Part shown: piece after piece, positions 9,345 to 17,514 of the stretch
Layout: the number at the start of each line of letters is the position of its first letter
Numbering within the stretch: position 1 is the first letter of the stretch
Assembly: GCA_944325515.1 (NCBI GenBank)
Contig: CALVAO010000006.1
Coordinates: 43,166 to 107,165, forward strand
Direction of reading: 5' to 3'
Length of the DNA: 64,000 nt
From: Candidatus Gastranaerophilales bacterium
Lineage (GTDB): Bacteria; Cyanobacteriota; Vampirovibrionia; Gastranaerophilales; Gastranaerophilaceae
The notes under the pieces: model-generated
Databases searched by the model: none
What the model saw: only the letters and a program-made list of their open reading frames with translations
Told to the model about the DNA's origin: nothing
Position numbers and translations under genes: made by a program

Positions 9345-10694
9345 TTAATCTTTTAAGAATGTTTCGTAATTTCTTGCAAGTAGATGTGTCCTTACTTGAT
9401 TAATTAAATCAAGTGCTACACCTACCATGATGATTAATGATGTAGCCCCGATACCCTGCAATGTCGTTATTCTTGTAATATAACTTGCAAAAGCCGGAAC
9501 AAGAGCAATTATACCAAGCCCCATAGCACCGATAAATGTTGTCTTTGTAAGAATTTTATCCAATGCTTCTGCTGTGGGTCTTCCAGGTTTTACACCAGGT
9601 ATTGAAGAACCATACTTCTTAAGATTATCAGCAATTTCCTTTGGCTGCATATTCGGCATGATTGAAGCATAGAAAAATGTTAAGACTACAATCATTACAA
9701 AATATATAGCATAATAAGTAATTCCGCTTGGATTAAAAATCTTATTCAAGACAAGAACTACATCCTGCAACCATCCAGCAGGAAGATTTGCCTGCCCTAC
9801 AAGACTTAATACGGTAGAAGGAAATAGTAGAATTGCAACCGCAAAGATAATCGGCATAACTCCGCCAGGATTAAGCTTGAACGGAATAAACGTATTTACA
9901 CCGCCATAAACTTTATTACCAACCTGTCTTTTCGGATTTACAATAATAACTTTCCTTACAGCTTCCTGCATTATGACAATAAAAATCATCGTAACAAAGA
10001 AAATTGCAAGAAGTAATACCAGACCCCACATAAGAGCAGAGTCATTCACTACCATTTGCGCAGTTCTTGATGAATACAATGGAATACCGGAAATAATACC
10101 GACAAAAATTATAAGAGAACCGCCATTTCCTATACCTTTTTCAGTAATTAATTCAGACATCCACATTACTAAAACAGAACCTGCCGTAAGAGTAATTACC
10201 GAAGATATATAAAACATTACATGGTTAACACCGGCTGTTATTGCTCCGGGGAGATGTGCCATATATCCCATAAAAATTATGCCTTGAAATGCCGCGAGAA
10301 CAACAGTAAAAATACGTGTAAACTGCGACAGCTTTCTTCTGCCGGCTTCTCCGTCTTCTTTTTGCAATTTTTCAAGAGCTGGAATAATTACCGCCATTAA
10401 CTGCATAATAATTGATGAAGTTATGTAAGGTCCAATACCAAGAGCAAATATAGAAACTTTACCTAATGCACCGCCGGAAAATAAATCCAGAAAACCTAAG
10501 ATATTATTACCGGAAGCAATTCTTGCAAAAATTTCATTATTTATACCAAATACCGGCAAATGTATCCCGAAACGAAAGAGAACAAGCATTCCAAAAGTAA
10601 ATATAAGCTTTTCTTTCAATCCGGATGCATTCCACATAGACATCAAGTCTGCGGTTGTCGGCATTCTCATTCCGCCTGTATGTCCTGCTACCAT
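9345..10694 (-). CDS. secY: Preprotein translocase subunit SecY
   Basis: SecY is the channel-forming subunit of the Sec translocon. The 449-residue protein shows about ten hydrophobic helices and characteristic family sequence, such as FALGIGPYITSSIIMQL near the plug and second helix, and a C-terminal LLARNYETFLKD. Its ATG overlaps the rplO stop (TAATG), so translation is probably coupled. adk, map and infA, which often follow secY, are absent here; a terminator follows directly. Confidence 0.97.
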   Translation of the reverse strand: MVAGHTGGMRMPTTADLMSMWNASGLKEKLIFTFGMLVLFRFGIHLPVFGINNEIFARIASGNNILGFLDLFSGGALGKVSIFALGIGPYITSSIIMQLMAVIIPALEKLQKEDGEAGRRKLSQFTRIFTVVLAAFQGIIFMGYMAHLPGAITAGVNHVMFYISSVITLTAGSVLVMWMSELITEKGIGNGGSLIIFVGIISGIPLYSSRTAQMVVNDSALMWGLVLLLAIFFVTMIFIVIMQEAVRKVIIVNPKRQVGNKVYGGVNTFIPFKLNPGGVMPIIFAVAILLFPSTVLSLVGQANLPAGWLQDVVLVLNKIFNPSGITYYAIYFVMIVVLTFFYASIMPNMQPKEIADNLKKYGSSIPGVKPGRPTAEALDKILTKTTFIGAMGLGIIALVPAFASYITRITTLQGIGATSLIIMVGVALDLINQVRTHLLARNYETFLKD

Positions 10695-11146
10695 TATACT
10701 AATTCAACCTTTCCGCCTGCTGCTTCAATTTTTTCTTTTGCTGACGGTGTTACATAATCAGCTTTAACTGTAATTGCTTTCTTAATTTCACCGCCGCCTA
10801 AAATTCTCAAGCCGTCACAAGAAGGATGAGCTTTCCTAATCTCTTTCAATGAAGCCAAAGATATTTCAGTAATATCTAATTCTGCTAATCTGCCTACATT
10901 GATTTGCGCATAATTACGCTGATTAATAATCTGGAAGCCCTTCAATTTAGGGAGTCTTCTGTATGCAGGCATTTGACCGCCTTCAAAGCCTCTTTTTGAT
11001 GCTCTTCCGGAGCGTTGTCCTTCACCATTATGACCACGGCAAGATGTTTTACCATGACCTGATGAACGACCACGACCAACACGTTTTGATTTCTTTGTTG
11101 CACCGTCTGCCGGTCTTAAATCTTCTAATGTTATATTTGCTGACAT
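10694..11146 (-). CDS. rplO: 50S ribosomal protein L15
   Basis: A 150-residue basic protein with the Gly/Arg-rich L15 N-terminus (KRVGRGRSSGHGKTSCRGHNG) and the conserved GGQMPAYRRLPKLKGF block. L15 is a late-assembling protein of the large subunit. It sits in the conserved rpmD-rplO-secY order, separated from rpmD by a repeat-bearing gap. Confidence 0.97.
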   Translation of the reverse strand: MSANITLEDLRPADGATKKSKRVGRGRSSGHGKTSCRGHNGEGQRSGRASKRGFEGGQMPAYRRLPKLKGFQIINQRNYAQINVGRLAELDITEISLASLKEIRKAHPSCDGLRILGGGEIKKAITVKADYVTPSAKEKIEAAGGKVELV

Positions 11147-11169
11147 TTTCTATTTCCTTTCCTAATGAG

Positions 11170-11240
11170 TGAATAGTAAATAGTGATTCGTGAGTAGCAA
11201 ATTTTCTAGTCACTATTCACCAGTCACTGGTCACTATTTA
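11170..11240. repeat. Fold-back repeat of TAGTGA/TCACTA units between rplO and rpmD
   Basis: GAATAGTAAATAGTGA on the left faces TCACTATTTATTC on the right, and inner copies GTGAATAG/CTATTCAC and CCAGTCACTGG also pair. The unit reads like a degenerate tandem of AATAGTGA turned back on itself. It ends at the stop codon region of rpmD. Confidence 0.6.
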
Positions 11241-11420
11241 TTCAACTACTTCTACAAGATGTGAAATCTTGTTTACCATACCCATAATTGTAGCACTATT
11301 ATTGTGTTCAACAATCTGGTTAGTTTTTTTCAAGCCCAAAGCTTGAGCGACTTTACGCTGAGCTTCAGAGCACCCGATTAAACTTCTTACAAGTTTTACT
11401 TTTATTTGTTTATCTGCCAT
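11238..11420 (-). CDS. rpmD: 50S ribosomal protein L30
   Basis: A 60-residue protein with the L30 pattern: IKVKLVRSLIG at the start, LGLKKTNQIVEHN in the middle and VNKISHLVEV at the end. Length and position between rpsE and rplO are as expected for the spc operon. Confidence 0.95.
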   Translation of the reverse strand: MADKQIKVKLVRSLIGCSEAQRKVAQALGLKKTNQIVEHNNSATIMGMVNKISHLVEVVE

Positions 11421-11472
11421 AATTCTTATTTTCCTTATTATTTCATCTAAAACTTTAATTGAAAATAGCCGA

Positions 11473-12144
11473 TTAGTTTAATAATTCAGCCATTGTTAAA
11501 CCGCGTTTTTTTGCAACCTCACTAAAAGGTCTAAGAGCCTTAAGAGCTTCTAATGTTGCATTAGCAGCGTTAAGCGGAGATTTTGAACCAAGAGATTTAG
11601 AAAGAATATTTTCTATACCTGCTAGTTCAAGTACTGAACGCACTGCACCGCCGGCAATAATACCTGTACCTTGAGATGCCGGTCTTAACATTACAGCACC
11701 GGCTCCAGAACGTCCTGTAATCGGGTGCGGAATTGTTGTTTTAAATATCGGAACAGTAATAAGATTTTTTCTGCCGTCTGCAATAGCTTTTTGAATTGCA
11801 ATAATAACTTCGGAAGCTTTTGCACAACCAACACCGACCTGACCTTTTTGATTTCCTACAATAACAATAGCTCTGAAGCTTAATTTTTTACCGCCCTTAA
11901 CAACTTTTGTTACACGACGGATTTGAACAACCTGTTCTTTCCATTCAGATTCCGGCTTAACTTCTTGAGTTTCAACTCTTTTCTTTCTGCTGCGCTGTTT
12001 CTTTGCAGGAACCTGCTCTACAGCCTCTTCAGTTTCTGCTGTTTCTGCGCTTACTGTTTCATTTTTGGTTTCTTCTGCTTCTGAAGCAACTTCTTCAGTT
12101 TTTACTTCTTCTGCATTTAACCCTTCAATTTTTTCTTCTGTCAT
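11473..12144 (-). CDS. rpsE: 30S ribosomal protein S5 with long acidic N-terminal extension
   Basis: S5 helps decoding accuracy in the small subunit. The S5 core starts near [20 protein letters not shown] and ends MAELLN. I chose the ATG at 12144 ([10 protein letters not shown], 223 residues) because AAAGG lies just upstream; a longer frame to 12195 has no ribosome-binding site. About 58 Glu/Ala/Val-rich residues followed by a basic KKQRSRKKR patch precede the core, making the protein clearly longer than the roughly 166-residue E. coli S5. It is the first gene of this cluster fragment: rplR and the upstream part of the spc operon are missing, and valS lies upstream. Confidence 0.95.
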   Translation of the reverse strand: MTEEKIEGLNAEEVKTEEVASEAEETKNETVSAETAETEEAVEQVPAKKQRSRKKRVETQEVKPESEWKEQVVQIRRVTKVVKGGKKLSFRAIVIVGNQKGQVGVGCAKASEVIIAIQKAIADGRKNLITVPIFKTTIPHPITGRSGAGAVMLRPASQGTGIIAGGAVRSVLELAGIENILSKSLGSKSPLNAANATLEALKALRPFSEVAKKRGLTMAELLN

Positions 12145-12191
12145 GTTATACCTTTCTTTTTTATTAGACCTATACATTATTATTCTATGTG

Positions 12192-12252
12192 ACATTTGAA
12201 TGACTAAAATAACAAAACACCTTAAACAGGCGTCTACAACATATTCAAATGT
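12192..12252 (-). promoter_or_regulatory. Inverted repeat in the rpsE 5' leader
   Basis: A perfect 10-bp inverted repeat (ACATTTGAAT/ATTCAAATGT) encloses a smaller ACACCT/AGGCGT hairpin. It lies 48-108 bases upstream of the rpsE start. Position and shape fit an autoregulatory ribosomal-protein leader, but this is inference; I do not recognise it as a described leader family. Confidence 0.35.
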
Positions 12253-12394
12253 GGGTTATTTTCTGACATTAAAATAGTAATATAAATGTATATTAAAATC
12301 AATAGGTAAAATTAGGCTGATTAACAAAACTTTACTTTGAAAGTCTATCAAAATTTTAAGAGATGCACTATAACATATCTCAAATTAAATTCTA

Positions 12395-12435
12395 AAAACG
12401 CAAATTGTGACTTTTATTGTCACAATTTGCGTTTT
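12395..12435 (-). terminator. Rho-independent terminator after valS
   Basis: A 17-bp perfect stem (AAAACGCAAATTGTGAC arm) with a 7-base loop and flanking T/A tracts lies about 40 bases downstream of the valS stop. Confidence 0.9.
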
Positions 12436-12476
12436 AATTTAAGTTAACAATAGCTGAAAGAATAAAGATTAGTGTA

Positions 12477-15128
12477 TTATTTTAAAGATTCGATTAAATC
12501 TTTTATTACACCTTCTTGTGCTATAATTTCCTCTATTCTTGCATTTGTCTGTTCTACGAGTTCCTTTGGCGCATTAGCTACAAATTTTTCGTTCTTCATA
12601 CGCCCGAGAAGTGAATTTTTTTCATTAGTTAATTTTTCGAGCTTCTTCTCCTGTCTTTTTATTTCCGCCTCCAAATCAATCAAACCTGCAAGCGGTACGA
12701 TTAATTTAGAAGTTGAAACAACTGCAGTAGCTGATTGCGCAGGTGTCGGAGCATCCGGAAGGGCATAAGTTATATTATTAACTTTTGCAAGACGGTGAAT
12801 ATATGATTCGATTTCGCCGAAAATCTCTTTTTCTTTGCCTTCTGCTCTAATTTCAACATCAACCGTTGCGGAAGTCGGAATATTAAAGCTTTGTCTTACA
12901 TTTCTTAAAGATGTAATTGTGTCAAACACAAGCTTCATCTCTTCTGCTTCTTTCGGATAAGCTAAATCCTCTTCATATACAGGGAATTTTGAAATTACAA
13001 TAGCAGAAGCATCTTTTTCCCCGGGGATTAAGCCCCAGACATATTCTGTAATATGCGGCATAATCGGATGGAGCATTCTTAACGACATATCAAGAACGTA
13101 TCTCAATACCCTTTGGGTATTAGCCTTTAACTCGACATCCTTAAGCTGGATTTTTGCAATTTCAACATACCAGTCACAGTATTCACTTCTAAAGAAATCA
13201 TACAGCGTATGCGCAATTTCACCAATTCTGTATTCTTTCATATACTTGTTAACCGTTTTTGCAGTTTCGTTAAGCTGATTTAAAATCCACTTATCAACAA
13301 TAGTTAATTTATTTTTATCAATCGGCTTATCGTCAACACCTTCAAGGTTCATAAGTACAAACCTCGATGCATTCCATAGTTTATTAGCGAAATTTCTTCC
13401 GTACTCAAATCTTTCGTCCGAAATCTTAATATCTTGACCGCCGTATGTACAAAGCGATGTCATAGTAAATCTTAGAGCATCACATCCGTATTTATCGATA
13501 ATCTGAACCGGATCAATTGTATTCCCTTTAGATTTAGACATTTTTTGTCCTTTTTCATCACGAATAAGCCCGTGGATATAAACTGTCGAAAATGGTGCTT
13601 TACCGGTAAATTCAAGCCCCATGGTAATCATTCTTGCAACCCAGAAGAAAATTATATCAAACCCTGTAACAAGAACTGATGTCGGGTAGAATTTTTTAAA
13701 GTCATCAGTTTCGGCATTCGGGAATCCCATTGTTGAGAACGGCCAAAGCCCTGATGAGAACCAGGTATCCAGACAATCGGAATCCTGTACGTAATTTTCG
13801 GGATCCGGATTTTCTTTTGCTACAACCATTTCTCCCGTAACTTTATGGTAATAAGCAGGAATTTGATGTCCCCACCATAATTGGCGCGAAATACACCAGT
13901 CACGGATATTTTCCATCCAGCCTAAATAATTTTTTTCCCATCTTTCCGGTATAAACGTAATTCTGCCATCTTTAACCGCCGCAATCGCTTCTTTTGCAAG
14001 CGGACCCATTTTTACAAACCACTGTTCGGAAAGCAGAGGTTCAATTGTAGTATTACATCTCTGGCATTTGCCTACATTATGCTCGTGGTCTTTTACCCGG
14101 AGAAGGAAATTATTGTAGCTTAGCATATCAACAATTTTCTTTCTTGCCTCATACCTGTCCAGACCTTGATATTCCGGCGGAACTTCCGCGCAAGCCTTCA
14201 TCTTGCCTTCTTCATCAATAACCCAAATCGGGCTGAAATTATGGCGTTTACCTACTTCATAGTCATTAGGGTCATGAGCCGGCGTAATTTTTACAGCACC
14301 GGTTCCGAATGACTTATCAACGTACTCATCTGCAATAATCGGAATTCTTCTTCCGCTAAGCGGAATCATAACGGTTTTGCCAATAAGTTCTGAATATTTT
14401 TTATCACTCGGGTGGACTGCTATTGCAACATCACCGAACATTGTCTCCGGTCTTGTTGTCGCAACTATTATAGCACCCGGTTCGCCTACAAGCGGGTAAG
14501 AAATTTCCCACAAATGTCCCTGTTCTGTTTCGTATTCCGTTTCAATATCCGAAATCGCACTCTGGCAGCGCGGACACCAGTTTACAATATAAGCGCCTTT
14601 ATAGATTAAGCCTTTATTATATAGAGTTACAAAAACCTCTTTAACCGCTTCCGAACAGCCTTCATCAAAGGTAAATCTTTCTCTTGAGAGGTCAAAAGAA
14701 GCTCCTAAGCGTTTGAACTGATTTAAAATAGCGGACTTATGCTCATTTGCCCATTTCCATGTACGTTTAAGGAATTCTTCACGCCCGATATCGTGGCGGG
14801 TAAGTCCTTCTTTTCTAAGTTCTTTTTCAACAACTGCCTGCGTTGCAATACCTGCATGGTCAGTCCCCGGAACCCAGAGTGCTTCATATCCGCTCATTCT
14901 GTGATAACGGGTTAAAATATCCTGCAAAGTCCCGTCAAGCGCATGCCCCATATGCAGAACGCCTGTGACATTCGGCGGCGGGATTACTATTGTAAACGGA
15001 GGTTTCTTAGAATGAGCATCCGCTTTAAAATACTCTCCGTTTTCCCAGAATTTATACATTTTCTCTTCTGTAGATTTTGCATCATAAACAGTAGGTAAAT
15101 CTTCTATTTTTATCTTTGTTTCTGTCAT
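12477..15128 (-). CDS. valS: Valyl-tRNA synthetase
   Basis: A class I aminoacyl-tRNA synthetase charging tRNA-Val. At 883 residues it has the HIGH-type motif HMGH near residue 58, the valine/isoleucine-type sequence GTDHAGIATQ, a CP1 editing domain, and the KMSKS motif (GQKMSKSKGNT) near 530. The C-terminal 70 residues form the Lys/Glu-rich coiled coil typical of ValRS. GAGGGAT precedes the ATG. It is a single-gene unit closed by a strong terminator. Confidence 0.98.
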   Translation of the reverse strand: MTETKIKIEDLPTVYDAKSTEEKMYKFWENGEYFKADAHSKKPPFTIVIPPPNVTGVLHMGHALDGTLQDILTRYHRMSGYEALWVPGTDHAGIATQAVVEKELRKEGLTRHDIGREEFLKRTWKWANEHKSAILNQFKRLGASFDLSRERFTFDEGCSEAVKEVFVTLYNKGLIYKGAYIVNWCPRCQSAISDIETEYETEQGHLWEISYPLVGEPGAIIVATTRPETMFGDVAIAVHPSDKKYSELIGKTVMIPLSGRRIPIIADEYVDKSFGTGAVKITPAHDPNDYEVGKRHNFSPIWVIDEEGKMKACAEVPPEYQGLDRYEARKKIVDMLSYNNFLLRVKDHEHNVGKCQRCNTTIEPLLSEQWFVKMGPLAKEAIAAVKDGRITFIPERWEKNYLGWMENIRDWCISRQLWWGHQIPAYYHKVTGEMVVAKENPDPENYVQDSDCLDTWFSSGLWPFSTMGFPNAETDDFKKFYPTSVLVTGFDIIFFWVARMITMGLEFTGKAPFSTVYIHGLIRDEKGQKMSKSKGNTIDPVQIIDKYGCDALRFTMTSLCTYGGQDIKISDERFEYGRNFANKLWNASRFVLMNLEGVDDKPIDKNKLTIVDKWILNQLNETAKTVNKYMKEYRIGEIAHTLYDFFRSEYCDWYVEIAKIQLKDVELKANTQRVLRYVLDMSLRMLHPIMPHITEYVWGLIPGEKDASAIVISKFPVYEEDLAYPKEAEEMKLVFDTITSLRNVRQSFNIPTSATVDVEIRAEGKEKEIFGEIESYIHRLAKVNNITYALPDAPTPAQSATAVVSTSKLIVPLAGLIDLEAEIKRQEKKLEKLTNEKNSLLGRMKNEKFVANAPKELVEQTNARIEEIIAQEGVIKDLIESLK

Positions 15129-15179
15129 AATTATCCCTCGCTAGTATATTAATATTAGAATAACATAAAAATAAAATGG

Positions 15180-15207
15180 ATGACTTTTTATCAAATATTG
15201 TTATAAT
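15180..15207 (+). promoter_or_regulatory. Promoter giving a probably leaderless mRNA
   Basis: ATGACT and TATAAT are spaced by 16 bases, with TGT before the -10 (extended type). The -10 ends seven bases before the ATG at 15214, so the start codon sits at the expected transcription start. Confidence 0.55.
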
Positions 15208-15213
15208 ATTTTT

Positions 15214-15708
15214 ATGAAAAGAATAATTATTTGTTTCACAACATTAATAATAACACTGCTTACAGCTCATGCATCAGACTTAACATTAAATGCAGGAGTT
15301 TCTGTAAATGACATTCCAAAAGCCTTTTTTGGAAGCTGGCGGGTTTCTGCAAAGCTCGATGATACAAACAGCCATGGCACTTTTAAACCGGCAAGCGTAG
15401 ACTTTTGGAATCTTTCAAGAGTCGGGGATAAAATTACACTGCAAAATCCATTTACAGGTGCTAACGCAGAAATATCTCTAAAATCAGTAGAAGGAAACTT
15501 GATTGTTTTTTCAAAAAAAGCTCCCTATGACAATAAAATTTTGATAGATACTGTTACACTAAGACTTTCAGATAATTCTTTTTCCGGCATAAACGACTTA
15601 ACACTGGAATCGTATTCTCTTGTTGACAATCATTTGATGAAATCTGAACATGCCAAATATATAATTAAAGGCGAAAAAATCTCCGGTGAAAGCATATTAG
15701 AAAAATAA
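15214..15708 (+). CDS. Secreted hypothetical protein, 164 aa
   Basis: I do not recognise this family. The N-terminus is a clear signal peptide (KR, then a hydrophobic run of about 15 residues, then AHA before SDLT), so the mature protein of about 144 residues is exported. The mature part looks beta-rich, contains a GSWRVSA segment, and has no cysteine, lipobox or membrane helix. There is no ribosome-binding site; the gene appears to be read from a leaderless mRNA. It is a single-gene unit between valS and the rpsF cluster, closed by a bidirectional terminator. Confidence 0.75.
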   Translation: MKRIIICFTTLIITLLTAHASDLTLNAGVSVNDIPKAFFGSWRVSAKLDDTNSHGTFKPASVDFWNLSRVGDKITLQNPFTGANAEISLKSVEGNLIVFSKKAPYDNKILIDTVTLRLSDNSFSGINDLTLESYSLVDNHLMKSEHAKYIIKGEKISGESILEK

Positions 15709-15813
15709 TTTAATCATCATAGAAACATAAAAATAATCTTTGGGACATATAATACAGCTCCTAAACAAAAAAGAGAATTCAATTTAAATTTTAATAAACC
15801 TTATCAGTTAGTT

Positions 15814-15848
15814 AAAAAGTAAGTCTAGCAATACAAGACTTACTTTTT
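15814..15848. terminator. Bidirectional terminator
   Basis: A 13-bp stem (AAAAAGTAAGTCT arm) with a 9-base loop lies between two convergent genes. The A- and T-rich stem ends give U runs in both directions. Confidence 0.85.
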
Positions 15849-15885
15849 CTTATTTATGATAGATAATTTTTATTTATTTAATTAT

Positions 15886-16074
15886 TTATTTAACGTCATC
15901 TTTGATTACAATCAAATTTTTTACAATTTTCATCGCACATGTAGGAAGTACAACTTCTGCTAAACCATCTGCGATACTGATGATACTCCCCGCTTTCAAG
16001 GTTACATCTTCACCTTTGTACTGGAATACATAATCATCTTTTCTGTCTGATCTGATAGTGATTTGATTGTTCAT
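15886..16074 (-). CDS. Small conserved-looking protein after rpsR, 62 aa
   Basis: Unrecognised. The start is taken at the second ATG (MNNQITIRSD) because AGAAGGA is 7 bases upstream of it and almost touches the first ATG at 16080. The sequence is soluble, beta-strand-like (KGEDVTLKAGSIISIADG) and ends in a Lys/Asp tail. It is the last gene of the rpsF-ssb-rpsR cluster, the place where rplI is found in many bacteria, but it does not resemble L9. Confidence 0.7.
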   Translation of the reverse strand: MNNQITIRSDRKDDYVFQYKGEDVTLKAGSIISIADGLAEVVLPTCAMKIVKNLIVIKDDVK

Positions 16075-16164
16075 AGTCATTTCCTTCTTTTCTTATGTGC
16101 TAAACAAGGAATGGCAAAAAATTCCGCCATTCCCTATAAATACTTTGCAGTGACTGTTTTAAAA

Positions 16165-16395
16165 TTAGTCAAATACATAATTAATTATTGCAGCTTCTCT
16201 AGCTCTTTTGATAGCTTTTGTAATCATTCTCTGGTGCATTGCACAGTTGCCTGTAACTCTGCGCGGAATAATTTTTCCTGCTTCAGTTAAGTATCTTTTT
16301 AACTTCGCTGCATCTTTGTAATCAATGAAATCAACGTGATCTGCACAGAATGAGCAGGTTTTACGTTTTTTTCTGTCATGTTCTTGTTTTGCCAT
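16165..16395 (-). CDS. rpsR: 30S ribosomal protein S18
   Basis: A 76-residue basic protein with the S18 signature: a CSFC pair, [33 protein letters not shown] and a C-terminal [11 protein letters not shown]18 binds 16S rRNA with S6. Two CxxC-like cysteines suggest the zinc-binding (C+) form. Order rpsF-ssb-rpsR is the common bacterial arrangement. Confidence 0.97.
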   Translation of the reverse strand: MAKQEHDRKKRKTCSFCADHVDFIDYKDAAKLKRYLTEAGKIIPRRVTGNCAMHQRMITKAIKRAREAAIINYVFD

Positions 16396-16507
16396 GTTTT
16401 TATTGCCTTTCTAGCCTTTTGTTTTTAATTTTGTCTTGTATTTTTACGATTAAAGTTGACTTGTAGTTTTGTCTATGTCAACCGACCCAATTCTACGTGC
16501 ATAGCAC

Positions 16508-16909
16508 CTAAAAAGGAATCTCGTCTTCGCCAATTAGTTCATCAGAGAATTCTTCTTGAGAAAATTTTACGATATCTTCGTTAGAAGATGATGCTTGAGA
16601 AGCTGCTGGAGCTCCTGCTCCCATCATTTCTATTGTATTTGCATCAATCTCGTAAATTCTTCTTTCTGCGCCATTATCATTTTTTACAGTTGTTATCTGC
16701 AATCTTCCTTCTACCAGTATTCTGTCATCTTTTGAAATACCGGATACTATTTCATCCAAAGAAGCACGCTTTGCAATTATTCTTATAAGCATTTCTTCTC
16801 TATCACCAATATTTAGTACAAAAGAAGATACCGGAACGTTATTTTGTGTGAAACGCTTTTCCGGAGCTCTGAAAACTGTACCTGTAACAACTGCTTTTGC
16901 TAACGACAT
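16508..16909 (-). CDS. ssb: Single-stranded DNA-binding protein
   Basis: An OB-fold SSB of 133 residues (domain about 1-100) with the acidic C-terminal tip EDEIPF that docks partner proteins. It is shorter than typical SSBs (about 160-180) because the linker is short and not glycine-rich. It lies between rpsF and rpsR. Its ribosome-binding region is inside the second unit of an imperfect tandem duplication that fills the gap to rpsF. Confidence 0.95.
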   Translation of the reverse strand: MSLAKAVVTGTVFRAPEKRFTQNNVPVSSFVLNIGDREEMLIRIIAKRASLDEIVSGISKDDRILVEGRLQITTVKNDNGAERRIYEIDANTIEMMGAGAPAASQASSSNEDIVKFSQEEFSDELIGEDEIPF

Positions 16910-16916
16910 TTTTTAC

Positions 16917-17130
16917 TTCACTTTCTAGTTTATATTTAATATTCCACCGTATTTTGCAATAACAATTACTAACTTATTTTTAAACTATCTTGCAAAATAC
17001 TGATTGATGCCTGTGGTTTTTAGTTCACTTTCTAGTTTGTATTGTCACTCCACCGTATTTTGCTATTACTGTTACTAATCTGTTATTTAAATCATCTTGC
17101 GAAATACAGCTTTGTATCAGTAGCTTTGTT
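16917..17130 (-). repeat. Imperfect tandem duplication, about 107-bp unit, between rpsF and ssb
   Basis: Two units (about 16917-17023 and 17024-17130) share TTCACTTTCTAGTTT, TCCACCGTATTTTGC and a TTGCAAAATAC-like block at the same relative positions. In the unit nearer ssb, GTATTTTGCAA and TTGCAAAATAC form an 11-bp inverted repeat. Each unit, read on the minus strand, also encodes a related short peptide ending in VIAKYGG plus a few residues and a stop, but no start codon is visible. The gap holds no complete gene. Confidence 0.75.
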
Positions 17131-17431
17131 ATACTGCTTGAGCCTTTTTAGAAACTTCCATAAACATAAATCTTAAAACATTTTCATTCAATTTAAGATT
17201 TCTTTTAAATTCAACAACAGATTCACCTGGAATAGAAAGAACCATTGTTGTAAAATAGCCGTCTCTATAGCCCTGTACATCATAAGCTAATTTTTTACGT
17301 CCCATTTTGTCAACAGACGCTACATTACCCTTGTAAGATTTAATTTCTTCTGAAATTTTATCTACAACTTTGTCCAATTCTTCTGAATCAAGACTTGGTT
17401 TGAAAATCGTTAATAATTCGTAATTCTTCAT
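17129..17431 (-). CDS. rpsF: 30S ribosomal protein S6
   Basis: A 100-residue S6 with MKNYELLTIFKP at the start, the GRKKLAYDVQGYRDGYF strand and the LNENVLRFMF block. S6 pairs with S18 in the platform of the 30S subunit. AAGGAG precedes the ATG. It is the first gene of the rpsF-ssb-rpsR cluster. Confidence 0.97.
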   Translation of the reverse strand: MKNYELLTIFKPSLDSEELDKVVDKISEEIKSYKGNVASVDKMGRKKLAYDVQGYRDGYFTTMVLSIPGESVVEFKRNLKLNENVLRFMFMEVSKKAQAV

Positions 17432-17455
17432 AAAAATATTTCTCCTTATAAGACC

Positions 17456-17483
17456 ATGCTACCATGACCAAAGGTAAATGCAA
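17456..17483 (-). promoter_or_regulatory. Promoter of the rpsF-ssb-rpsR cluster
   Basis: On the minus strand TTGCAT and TAGCAT are separated by 16 bases, 25 bases upstream of the rpsF start. The leader is too short for a large regulatory RNA. Confidence 0.45.
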
Positions 17484-17514
17484 GAGGGGCATATAAATAA
17501 TACCGAATTATTTT

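Noticed and set aside
11170..11240. CRISPR array
   Set aside because: Units are imperfect, inverted and without unique spacers of constant length.
12144..12195. Upstream start of rpsE giving 240 residues
   Set aside because: There is no ribosome-binding site; the start at 12144 has AAAGG at the right distance.
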